The notes beneath the pieces were generated by a model. The model worked only from the letters and a program-made list of their open reading frames with translations. It had not been told where the DNA came from and searched no databases. Shown here one piece after another: positions 57,129 to 64,000 of a stretch of 64,000 bases of DNA; positions within the stretch are counted from its first letter, which is position 1, and the number at the start of each line of letters is the position of its first letter. Location of the stretch: assembly GCA_020249285.1 (NCBI GenBank), contig JADCFX010000012.1:1-64000 (forward strand), written 5' to 3'. Both the position numbers and the translations under genes were made by a program. Source of the DNA: Roseomonas sp. (GTDB taxonomy: Bacteria; Pseudomonadota; Alphaproteobacteria; Acetobacterales; Acetobacteraceae).

Positions 57129-58112
57129 ATGACGCAAACCCTTTCCCGCCGCGCATTGACCGGCACGGCGCTTGGCCTGCTCAGCACGCCCGCGCTGGTA
57201 CGCGCGCAAGACGCCTTCCCCAATCGTCCCATCACGCTGGTGGTGCCCGCCCCCGCCGGCGGGGGCACGGATTTCAGCGCCAGGCTGATCGCTGATCAAT
57301 TGGGCCGCGCTTTGGGCGGTTCCATAGTGGTGGAAAACCGCCCCGGCGGGAATGATGTGGTCGGGCTCATGGCGGTGCTGCAAGCGCGCCCGGATGGCCA
57401 TACTTTGCTGTGCGGCTATTGCGGCACCATGACCGGGCGTGTCGCAGTGGGCACTTTGGGCGGCATCGTCCCGGCGCGGGATTTCGTGCCCGTCGGGCAG
57501 ATCACCGATACCCCGCAGCTTTTCGTCACACACCCTTCCGTGCCGGTAAGTTCAATGCGCGAATTCATCACCTATGCCAAGCAAAGGCCAGGCGATCTGA
57601 CTTATGCCTCGGCGGGTGTTGGGTCCATGCATCATCTGGGCGCGGAATTGCTGAAGCTGCGCGCAGGCATTGACATGCTGCATGTGCCCTATCGCGGCAC
57701 GGGCGAAACCATCCGAGATCTGATCGCGGGCCGCGTGCATTTCTACATGAATTCACCGCCGCCACTCACGCCGCTGGTCGCGGATGGCAAGCTGCGGGCA
57801 CTTTGCGTCAGTTCCAATGCACGTCATCCCGGCATGCCGCATATTCCATCAGCCAAGGAAGAAGGGCTGGCGGACCTCGACCTCAATGTCTGGTTCAGCT
57901 TGTTCGCCCCGCGCGGCACGCCGGAACCCGTGGCGCGGCTGCTGGCGCAGAAATTGACTGAGGTGCTGGCCGACCCGGCCATTCGCAAACGCGCCTTTGA
58001 TGCCGGCGCGCTGGTGGTGCCTTCCTCGCCCGAGGCTTTGGCCGCACGCATGGAACGCGAAACAGCCGCCTGGGCAGAAGTGGTGCGGGCCGCCAAAATC
58101 ACCGCCGGTTAA
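57129..58112 (+). CDS. Tripartite tricarboxylate transporter family (Bug/TctC) substrate-binding protein
   Basis: A 327-residue periplasmic receptor: twin-arginine-like signal SRRALTGTALGLLSTPALVRA, then FPNRPITLVVPAPAGGGTDFSAR and VVENRPGGNDVVGLMAVLQA. LTYASAGVGSMHHLGAELLKL is the usual mid-domain motif. AGGAGG lies seven bases before the ATG. Likely cotranscribed with the SDR gene. No TctA/TctB genes are in the window. Confidence 0.93.
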   Translation: MTQTLSRRALTGTALGLLSTPALVRAQDAFPNRPITLVVPAPAGGGTDFSARLIADQLGRALGGSIVVENRPGGNDVVGLMAVLQARPDGHTLLCGYCGTMTGRVAVGTLGGIVPARDFVPVGQITDTPQLFVTHPSVPVSSMREFITYAKQRPGDLTYASAGVGSMHHLGAELLKLRAGIDMLHVPYRGTGETIRDLIAGRVHFYMNSPPPLTPLVADGKLRALCVSSNARHPGMPHIPSAKEEGLADLDLNVWFSLFAPRGTPEPVARLLAQKLTEVLADPAIRKRAFDAGALVVPSSPEALAARMERETAAWAEVVRAAKITAG

Positions 58113-58210
58113 GCTTTTCGGCGCGTGCGGTGCCGCCCTTCACTGTAACTTAATGAAGCCAAGCGAAAATGCCGTCAGGTGATCCACCCTGGATCGCCTG
58201 ATGGTGGGCA

Positions 58211-58861
58211 ATGTCGATTCCAAGCTACGCCGATGCCGTGCGCTTTGTGCGCCGCCAACCGCGGATCAATACCAGCACGCTGGCGGATGGCCTCGGTGTG
58301 CGTTGGAGTCTTGCGCTCGATTATCTGGAACGGATGGAACGTTCCGGCGTGGTTGGCGCGATTGAGGATGATGGCTGGTGGCCTGTCGCGCGCAGCAAAG
58401 AACCTCCAATCGCCCGCAAGCCCAGTGCTGCCGCCCCCGACAAAGGGGCCACGCTGCGCCACGGTAGCCAGCCCGCACCCGAAAAACCGGCCGAAACGCC
58501 TGCCCTGCCGCCGCCCCCCGGCAATGACCAGCAGCAAGTGATGGACAAGCTACGCGAAGCCGCCCGCGTGCTGATGGCCGAACGCGAGAATATGCAAAAG
58601 CTCCGCGATGCCTGCCGCTTACTGATCGCGGAACGGGAAGCCTGGAAGCGCCGCGCCTTGGCCGCCGAAGCACGCATGCTGACCGAAGAAGCCGATGAAA
58701 TGGACCGTCAGCGATTCGATGCGCTGCGCCGCGTGCTTGCGCGCGAATTGCACCCGGATTACGCGCCGGCGGATCGTGGAGACCTTTCGCTCCGTGAAGC
58801 GCTATTCAAATCCATCTGGCCCAAGGTAGAACAGATCGAACGCAAGCGGCGGTCTGGTTAA
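58211..58861 (+). CDS. Uncharacterised protein: FtsK-gamma-like winged helix, coiled coil and J-like HPD tail
   Basis: A 216-residue protein of unknown function. Residues about 5-60 (YADAVRFVRRQPRINTSTLA, then YLERMERSGVVGAIEDDG) resemble the FtsK/SpoIIIE gamma winged-helix DNA-binding domain. Residues 61-105 are a Pro/Ala-rich linker. Residues about 107-165 are Glu/Arg/Leu-rich with coiled-coil character. Residues 168-212 include LRRVLARELHPDYAPAD, with an HPD tripeptide at 181-183 in a helix-loop-helix, reminiscent of a J domain. No FtsK motor is present. Both domain calls are by eye. Confidence 0.7.
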   Translation: MSIPSYADAVRFVRRQPRINTSTLADGLGVRWSLALDYLERMERSGVVGAIEDDGWWPVARSKEPPIARKPSAAAPDKGATLRHGSQPAPEKPAETPALPPPPGNDQQQVMDKLREAARVLMAERENMQKLRDACRLLIAEREAWKRRALAAEARMLTEEADEMDRQRFDALRRVLARELHPDYAPADRGDLSLREALFKSIWPKVEQIERKRRSG

Positions 58862-58867
58862 CCCGAA

Positions 58868-60037
58868 TTATCTGCCCAACCAACGCGCCAGACGCCCCGG
58901 CGCCGCCGCCATATCCGCTTCGCGCCCGCAATAGGAAAAGCGCAAAAAACGCCCGCCGCGGCCCCTATCAAAATCAAGCCCGGTGGTGGCGGCAATCCCA
59001 GCCCCTTCCAGCATAGCCGCCGAAAACGCCGCACTGTCATTGGTCAGCGCTGAGACATCGCACCAGAGATAAAACGCGCCATCAGCCGCCGCGATGCGGT
59101 CAAAGCCAGCGCGCGGCAGGCCAGCCAGAAGGGCGGCGCGGCTCCGCGCATAGGCGGCCTTGTTGCCTTCCAGTTCGTCGCGGCAATCCATGGCGGCTTC
59201 CGCCGCCACCTGGGCGATATGGGGCGCGCTGATAAACATGTTCTGCGCCAGGCATTCCACCGGGCGGATCAAATTATCGGGCAGTAGCAGCCAACCGATG
59301 CGCCAACCGGTCATGGACCAGTATTTGGAAAAACTATTCACCACCACGGCTGATTCGCTGAAAGCCGCCGCGCTGCTTTCCGCCACCGTGCCCCAGCTCA
59401 GCCCGTGATAAATCTCATCGCTGATCAGCCGCACGCCCTCCGCATGGCACCAGCGGGCGATGGCGGCCAATTCATCAGGGGCCAGCATGGTGCCGGCGGG
59501 GTTGCAGGGGCTCGCGATGATCAGCCCAGCCGGGCGCGGATCGAGCATTTCCAGCATGGCGACTGTCGGCTGAAACCGTGTTGCGGCATCGCATTCCAGC
59601 AATTGAGGGCGCATCCCCAGCGCTTGCAGGATATTGGCATAGGGCGGGTAGAAGGGCGCGGCCATGGCAATGGCATCGCCCGGATCAAAGGCCGCCAGAA
59701 AGGCCAGCGGAAAGGCGCCCGATGCGCCCATGGTGACCGCAATGCGCCGCGCCGGGACCGACAGCCCGTAATGATCACGATAATGCCGCGCGATACGTTC
59801 GCGGAGCGACACCAGCCCAAAGGCTTCCGTATAGCCCAGCGGCGCCCCGGCATTGAGCGCACGAATCGCCGCCTCAGCCGCGCCACGCGGGGCGCCAGTG
59901 CTGGGTTGGCCAACTTCCATCCGGATGATCCCGGGCACGCCGGGTGGCAGGCTGGCGGCGCGCACATTGGCCGCCGAAATCACATCCATCACCAGGAAGG
60001 GCGGCGCCTCAGCCCCGCGACCGGTCTTCAGCGCCAT
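58868..60037 (-). CDS. Class I/II pyridoxal phosphate-dependent aminotransferase
   Basis: A 389-residue fold-type I aminotransferase. Motifs: MEVGQPSTGAPRGAAEAA near the N-terminus, IIASPCNPAGTMLAPDEL (Asn binding PLP), LISDEIYHGLSW (Asp/Tyr), the PLP-lysine motif VVNSFSKYWSMTGWRIGW, and RFSYCGREADM with the carboxylate-binding Arg. It would transaminate an amino acid with 2-oxoglutarate; substrate unknown. Its start lies two bases after the stop of the gamma-glutamyltransferase-like gene, so the two are probably cotranscribed. Confidence 0.93.
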   Translation of the reverse strand: MALKTGRGAEAPPFLVMDVISAANVRAASLPPGVPGIIRMEVGQPSTGAPRGAAEAAIRALNAGAPLGYTEAFGLVSLRERIARHYRDHYGLSVPARRIAVTMGASGAFPLAFLAAFDPGDAIAMAAPFYPPYANILQALGMRPQLLECDAATRFQPTVAMLEMLDPRPAGLIIASPCNPAGTMLAPDELAAIARWCHAEGVRLISDEIYHGLSWGTVAESSAAAFSESAVVVNSFSKYWSMTGWRIGWLLLPDNLIRPVECLAQNMFISAPHIAQVAAEAAMDCRDELEGNKAAYARSRAALLAGLPRAGFDRIAAADGAFYLWCDVSALTNDSAAFSAAMLEGAGIAATTGLDFDRGRGGRFLRFSYCGREADMAAAPGRLARWLGR

Positions 60038-60039
60038 GA

Positions 60040-61392
60040 TCAGCGCCCAAAGCTACCAAGCGCGACGCCGCCGCCGCGCGGATCCACAGCGCCAATGCAG
60101 GCCGGGCTATTGGTTGGCACTAACCCCGCGCAGGAAATGGTCACACCCCGCCCCGGCGCCGGCACCCCGGCAAAGGGATCAGCTGGCACGCCCCGGCGCT
60201 GCACCGCCGCCAAAGGCATGGCGGTTGCCGCCAAAGCTGCCTGCCCGCCACTGCCCGAAGCCGCCGCGCGGAAGCGGCGCAAATCGGGCCGCGCCAGAAT
60301 GGCCACTGGCAGGGGAGCAGCCTGCACCTGGCCGATGCCCGGTGCAGCGGCCAGCAATATACCGGTGCCCGGTACAACACGCCCGGTGCCGAAAAGGTTG
60401 TTCATGCTGAAGGCGCAGGATACCGCATTGCCTTCGCGGTCCAGCGTGATCAGCGAAGCCCCTGCCCCTACCCCGGCGCTGGTGTCCGCATTGGGCGTCT
60501 GCCCCGCCATGGCCGCTTGCAGTGCGCCCGGCAGTCCCGGGGATGCATCGGTTGTCAGCAGCACCCCATCCGACCCCAAGGCGATGCGCGTTGCGCCGCC
60601 AGCGCGGATGCGGGTGGCGCGCAGTTCTGCCTCGGTCAGGCCGCCGCCGGACATGACCGAGCCCTCCACCAGGCGCTCCGCCAGATTGCCCTGGTAAAGA
60701 TCGCCAATGCCAAGCGCCGAGGCGCGCAGCTGCGCCAGGGTGGCGCTCAAATCCGGCTGAGTGATGCGGTCGCCGAGTTTCAGCACCCCTCCCCCGGTTC
60801 GGCCAAAAATTTGCCGGGCGCTGGGGTCCGCGAGTAAGGGCCCGGCCACCACCGCCATATCATCGGCCAATGTGCGGCTGATTTCTGTCCCCAACCGCGC
60901 CAAATCCTCGGCGGGGCGGATCAGATCCTCGATCTTGAAGCGCCCGGCATTGAGATGCATGCCGAAAAGCCCGCGCGCCATGGCGGGGAGTGCGGCAGGA
61001 CGGTCGGTGCCCGAGGGTATCTCTGTCCGCGCACCGGCAGGGAAGACGATGGCGCGCGCCAGGCCGCGCTGCGCATCCAACACCACGCAAGCCCCACCGC
61101 CGCCAAGCCCGGCGCGGGAGGGCAGCGTGACCGCCAGGGTGAAAGCCCCGGCCACCGCGGCATCTACTGCTGAGCCACCACTGGCGAGAATATCGCGCGC
61201 CACAATCGCCGCGCGGGGTTCATCCGCCGCGACGCCGCCTAGGAAGCCGGTCACGTGGCCCGGCGTGCCCATGGGGATATTCGACCGACCTGTCAGCGCG
61301 CCGGCTGTCCTGTCCACGGTTGATTCTACCGTCTGGCAAGCCGCCAAGGCCAGGCCGAGCGCAATGCCGAACCAAGCCCGCCCCAGTTTCAT
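60040..61392 (-). CDS. Gamma-glutamyltransferase-like lipoprotein lacking the catalytic threonine motif
   Basis: A 450-residue protein of the gamma-glutamyltransferase (Ntn-hydrolase) family. Features are VTGFLGGVAADEPRAAIVARD, LASGGSAVDAAVAGAF and GLGGGGACVVLD. From the ATG at 61392 it has a signal with lipobox LAAC (Cys19), so it is probably membrane-anchored. The usual TTHxSVVD site that gives the N-terminal nucleophile after self-cleavage aligns with GASLITLD here, so the Thr-Thr-His is absent, while the following EGNAVS and FGTG match. It may be inactive as a transferase or use another mechanism. Longer in-frame starts up to 61452 exist. Confidence 0.8.
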   Translation of the reverse strand: MKLGRAWFGIALGLALAACQTVESTVDRTAGALTGRSNIPMGTPGHVTGFLGGVAADEPRAAIVARDILASGGSAVDAAVAGAFTLAVTLPSRAGLGGGGACVVLDAQRGLARAIVFPAGARTEIPSGTDRPAALPAMARGLFGMHLNAGRFKIEDLIRPAEDLARLGTEISRTLADDMAVVAGPLLADPSARQIFGRTGGGVLKLGDRITQPDLSATLAQLRASALGIGDLYQGNLAERLVEGSVMSGGGLTEAELRATRIRAGGATRIALGSDGVLLTTDASPGLPGALQAAMAGQTPNADTSAGVGAGASLITLDREGNAVSCAFSMNNLFGTGRVVPGTGILLAAAPGIGQVQAAPLPVAILARPDLRRFRAAASGSGGQAALAATAMPLAAVQRRGVPADPFAGVPAPGRGVTISCAGLVPTNSPACIGAVDPRGGGVALGSFGR

Positions 61393-61573
61393 CTTGCCGC
61401 CGTGCTGCATCATACGGTTATTCTTTCTGACTGGCCGCGCCATCAGGCGCATCGGGGATAGGCATTAGCATAGAAGTGGACGAGTCCAAGCGTCGCAGGG
61501 CAATAATGGTGGCTTGCCACCCGGCCCGGCTCAGGCTTGGTTAGGTGCCAACGCAACGCCGGAACCCATAGCC

Positions 61574-62308
61574 ATGCAAAGACGCCTGCTGCTTACCGCC
61601 TTCGCCGCAACCCTGGCCGGACCTGCTTTGGCCCAGGGCTTCACAGAAGCGCAGCGCGCCGAAATCCTCGGCATTTTGCGTGATGCACTGCGCCGCGACC
61701 CCACATTGTTGCGCGAAGGCTTGGGCGCGCTGCAAGCGGCTGAGGATATGGAACGGAGTTCGGCGCTCGCCACGGGCATCCGCGCGCATGAGGCAGCGCT
61801 TTTGCGCAACCCCGCTGACCCTGTGCGCGGCAATCCGCGCGGCGATGTCACCATTGTGGAATTCTTCGATGCGCGCTGCCCCTTCTGCAAAAGGCTGGCC
61901 GGCGAGATGGCGGAATTGCTGAAAAAGGATCGCAATATCCGCGTGGTGATGAAGGATTTGCCGGTGCTTGGCCCCGCTTCGGTGGTTGCCGCGCGCGCTT
62001 TGCTCGCCGCACAACGCCAGGGCAAATACAATGAATTCTATGATCGGCTGATGGCCTTGCGTGGCGAGCCGACCGAAGCCGCGATGCGCGCCGAGGCCGA
62101 GCGTATCGGCATGGATATCGCGCGCTGGCAGCGCGATATGCTGGACCCTGCCATACAGCAGCGCATTGACACCAACATGGAATTGGCGCGCGCGCTGCGC
62201 ATTGAAGGCACACCCGCCTTGATCATTGGCGATGCCTTCATTCCCGGCGCGGTGCCGCTCGCGGATCTGGAACGCGCGGTCGCTGAAGTGCGGCGCGCGC
62301 GGAGATAG
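61574..62308 (+). CDS. DsbA family thioredoxin-fold protein, periplasmic
   Basis: A 244-residue protein with a signal peptide (residues 1-20, ending ALAQG), an N-terminal helical extension (about 25-80, as in ScsC/BdbD-like proteins, possibly for oligomerisation), then a DsbA domain beginning VTIVEFFDARCPFC with the CPFC active site at 102-105. The cis-Pro loop is EGTPALIIGDAFIPGAV. It would oxidise or isomerise disulfides in the periplasm. The ATG at 61574 is chosen for the signal peptide; a 20-codon upstream extension is rejected. Confidence 0.92.
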   Translation: MQRRLLLTAFAATLAGPALAQGFTEAQRAEILGILRDALRRDPTLLREGLGALQAAEDMERSSALATGIRAHEAALLRNPADPVRGNPRGDVTIVEFFDARCPFCKRLAGEMAELLKKDRNIRVVMKDLPVLGPASVVAARALLAAQRQGKYNEFYDRLMALRGEPTEAAMRAEAERIGMDIARWQRDMLDPAIQQRIDTNMELARALRIEGTPALIIGDAFIPGAVPLADLERAVAEVRRARR

Positions 62309-62346
62309 GCGAAGAGAACTTCGCTATCAGGAAGATGAAACGCTTG

Positions 62347-62558
62347 CGCCCGCCAAAGGCGGGCGAGCGCCCGAATGGGCGCCGCCGCCCCTGCGGCGAA
62401 GCCAAGCGCGCGGAGGCGCGCGCTGGTGCCCGGAGTATTTTCAAGCCAAGTGGAATCACTTGGCGGCTCGGAAAATGCGACTAGACAAAGGTGTAGTGCG
62501 CGTCCGTTGAACGAATGTGAACCGGGCGCTCACTAAGGGCGGATCGGTGACGATCCGC
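62347..62558. repeat. Array of perfect hairpins in the intergenic region after the DsbA-like gene
   Basis: Six short perfect inverted repeats follow one another: 62347-62365 (8-bp stem), 62367-62382 (6 bp), 62383-62398 (6 bp), 62405-62424 (7 bp), 62446-62463 (CCAAGTG/CACTTGG) and 62539-62558 (GCGGATC/GATCCGC). Between the fourth and fifth lies CCCGGAGTATTTTC. The two flanking genes converge on this region, so some hairpins may end transcription, but the density suggests a mobile or mosaic intergenic repeat. Confidence 0.65.
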
Positions 62559-62569
62559 TACTCGAAATA

Positions 62570-62974
62570 TTACGGCGCCGTGAAACCCGCCTTCTTGTGG
62601 CTGCCATCGCAATAGGGCGCCTTGGCGGTTTGGCCGCAGCGGCAGAAGGAAGCCTGCGGCGTGCAGTCAATTTCCTCACCGGCGGCATTCTGCACAATCA
62701 TGGGGCCTGAGGCGCGGACCGATCCATTGGGCTGAGGGTCCAGGTTCACCGGCCCGGTCACACCGGAAATATCGCGGCCTTCGCGCTTGGCCGGCGCGCC
62801 GGTCAATGGAATACCAGCCGCCTTGTGGCTGCCATCGCACCAGGGGCCGTTCTTGGTCGCACCGCAGCGGCAAAGCCAAGCCTCGCCGCCTTCAATCGGT
62901 TCGCCCTTCAGGGTGATTTCGCCCTTGAAGTGCAGCGGGCCGCCGTCGCGCGTGGTGATGATGGTCGCGGTCAT
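62570..62974 (-). CDS. Tandem CDGSH iron-sulfur domain protein
   Basis: A 134-residue protein with two CDGSH-type 2Fe-2S motifs: CRCGATKNGPWCDGSHKAAG (about residues 35-54) and CRCGQTAKAPYCDGSHKKAG (about 110-130). Each gives the three-Cys one-His ligand set. Between them is a segment with ISGVTGPVNLDPQPNGSVRA. Tandem CDGSH proteins are redox proteins of mostly unknown partner, likely cytoplasmic. It stands alone between convergent and same-strand genes. Confidence 0.93.
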   Translation of the reverse strand: MTATIITTRDGGPLHFKGEITLKGEPIEGGEAWLCRCGATKNGPWCDGSHKAAGIPLTGAPAKREGRDISGVTGPVNLDPQPNGSVRASGPMIVQNAAGEEIDCTPQASFCRCGQTAKAPYCDGSHKKAGFTAP

Positions 62975-63016
62975 GATGCGTGTCTCCGAATGGAATGTAA
63001 CTGATAATGTGGGGCC

Positions 63017-64000
63017 TTACGCGGCGCCTGACCAGCCCGCGCCGGGATCAATCGGAAAAACCGGGCGCGGCAGGCGCTTCCAGGGGAAATTGACCAGAAC
63101 AGGGCTGGTGAGGCCCGGCACATCCACTTCCAGAATGCGCTCATCGGGGAAGAATTCATCAAAACCGGCGCGGAAATGCCCGCGCGATTTCACCACCACC
63201 ACGCGCGCGGCGGCGATATCCACGCCGAACATCTCAATCATGCGCGGTTCATGGCATTGGCGACGCAGGCTTGCCAGCACCACGCGGATGCCGCTGCCTT
63301 CAAGTTCAAGCAATGCGGCTGGGCCAAGGTCAAAGGCGCGCCCTTCCATGGTGCCGCGTCGGCCAACCCCCTTGCCGTCCGACAGTTTCAGGATGCGCGC
63401 GGGCGCAGCGAAGGTCGCGGAAAATTCGCTTGGCGCGCGGTTGAAGGTGGCATCGAAGCGCGCCCCTTCGCCAAGCCTATGTGCTTCGTCAGCCAAGTCA
63501 GGATCAACGAAATTGGCCAGCACCACGCCCGCGACACCCGCCTCATGCAGCGCCCTGAGAACATAGGCTGTATTGCCGCGCCCGCCGCCGCCCGGATTAT
63601 CCGCAACGTCAGCAATCAGCACGGGGGCCGCGTCCTCACCAGCCGCTTTGGCGCGCGCCGTTACATCTGCCAGCGATGAAAGCTTCGCCACGTAACGCTG
63701 CCGATCCGCCCAGGTGGCGCAGGCAATTTCCTGCGCTGCCGCGTCAGCCAGTGCCTGATCCGCGCCGCGCGCCGTGACAATCACGGTCATGCCGCATTTC
63801 GGCAAATCGGAGAAAACAAAGCCGCCGCAGATGGACGCATTGGCAATGCGCGCATCCCGCGCCATCAGCGCCTCACATTCTGCCATGCGATCCGCATAGG
63901 GGCCGCGCGCGGTCAGCAAACTGACCGATGGCGGTGTGATGGGCAGGCGCACGAAACCGCGTGCGAATCTCTCACCACCCAAGGCTTCGCGCAGCAGATC
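63017..64000 (-). CDS. M81 family metallopeptidase, MlrC-like (5' end outside window)
   Basis: The in-frame coding sequence runs from the window edge with no start needed inside it (reading DLLREALGGERFARG at the edge), so the N-terminal part is missing. The 327 visible residues include VLIADVADNPGGGGRGNTAY and, in the C-terminal domain, HEPRMIEMFGVDIAAARVVVVKS and GFDEFFPDERILEVDVPG, which are characteristic of MlrC/M81 proteins (microcystin-degradation protein C and relatives). Likely a zinc-dependent hydrolase; the true substrate is unknown. Confidence 0.88.
   Translation of the reverse strand, partial: DLLREALGGERFARGFVRLPITPPSVSLLTARGPYADRMAECEALMARDARIANASICGGFVFSDLPKCGMTVIVTARGADQALADAAAQEIACATWADRQRYVAKLSSLADVTARAKAAGEDAAPVLIADVADNPGGGGRGNTAYVLRALHEAGVAGVVLANFVDPDLADEAHRLGEGARFDATFNRAPSEFSATFAAPARILKLSDGKGVGRRGTMEGRAFDLGPAALLELEGSGIRVVLASLRRQCHEPRMIEMFGVDIAAARVVVVKSRGHFRAGFDEFFPDERILEVDVPGLTSPVLVNFPWKRLPRPVFPIDPGAGWSGAA

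Overview
The window is GC-rich, tightly packed bacterial chromosome. Gene content points to an aerobic alphaproteobacterium, probably order Rhodospirillales and perhaps family Acetobacteraceae (inferred from family content and synteny, not from a search). The clues are a complete ccoNOQP-ccoGHIS cbb3 oxidase block with an FNR/FixK box, a TIGR02186 protein beside a TauE/SafE exporter, the string ffh-rpsP-rimM-trmD-rplS-leuC-leuD-leuB, and several solute receptors of the tripartite tricarboxylate (Bug) type.

Layout. 1-2678: 3'-truncated indolepyruvate:ferredoxin oxidoreductase. 2729-10713: high-affinity cbb3 terminal oxidase and its assembly genes, reading left from a promoter region with a perfect TTGAT-N4-ATCAA site; a DUF2189 membrane protein diverges from the same site. 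11660-17975: single metabolic genes (orphan acyl-CoA carboxyltransferase, moaB, orphan CoxL-like molybdo-hydroxylase, DUF308 membrane protein, SMP-30 lactonase). 18017-23070: sulfur block (cysD, cysNC, universal stress protein, TIGR02186, TauE/SafE). 23180-27257: MFS transporter, FMN hydroxyacid oxidase, oxaloacetate decarboxylase-like protein, then a small XRE regulator / operator / membrane peptide unit. 27593-34456: tRNA-Arg, leucine biosynthesis and the translation/SRP genes. 34728-40312: patatin lipoprotein, CBS-BON protein, tRNA-Gln, ppx, rlmE, guaB. 40294-42595: FrhB-family iron-sulfur flavoprotein overlapping a two-gene ChrA transporter. 42667-48986: group-2-type capsule export locus. 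49029-53514: solute receptor, orphan histidine kinase, LpoA-like lipoprotein and rsmI. 53517-58112: a patchwork with two decayed genes, a three-gene cobalt nitrile hydratase/thiocyanate hydrolase-type set, SH3 protein, SDR and Bug receptor. 58211-64000: an unusual FtsK-gamma-like/J-like protein, aminotransferase, gamma-glutamyltransferase-like lipoprotein lacking its catalytic Thr, DsbA-like protein, an intergenic hairpin array, tandem CDGSH protein and a 5'-truncated MlrC-type protein.

How genes work together. The cco block encodes a micro-oxic respiratory enzyme with its copper ATPase and redox assembly factors. The cys genes make APS/PAPS and sit near a probable sulfur-anion exporter. The Kps genes form one overlapping operon for surface polysaccharide export. 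No CRISPR array, prophage, insertion sequence or recognisable defence island was seen. The less explained items are the three-gene nitrile hydratase-type locus, the XRE/operator/membrane peptide unit, the FtsK-gamma/J-like protein, the Thr-less gamma-glutamyltransferase, the FrhB-ChrA unit and the hairpin array at 62347-62558.
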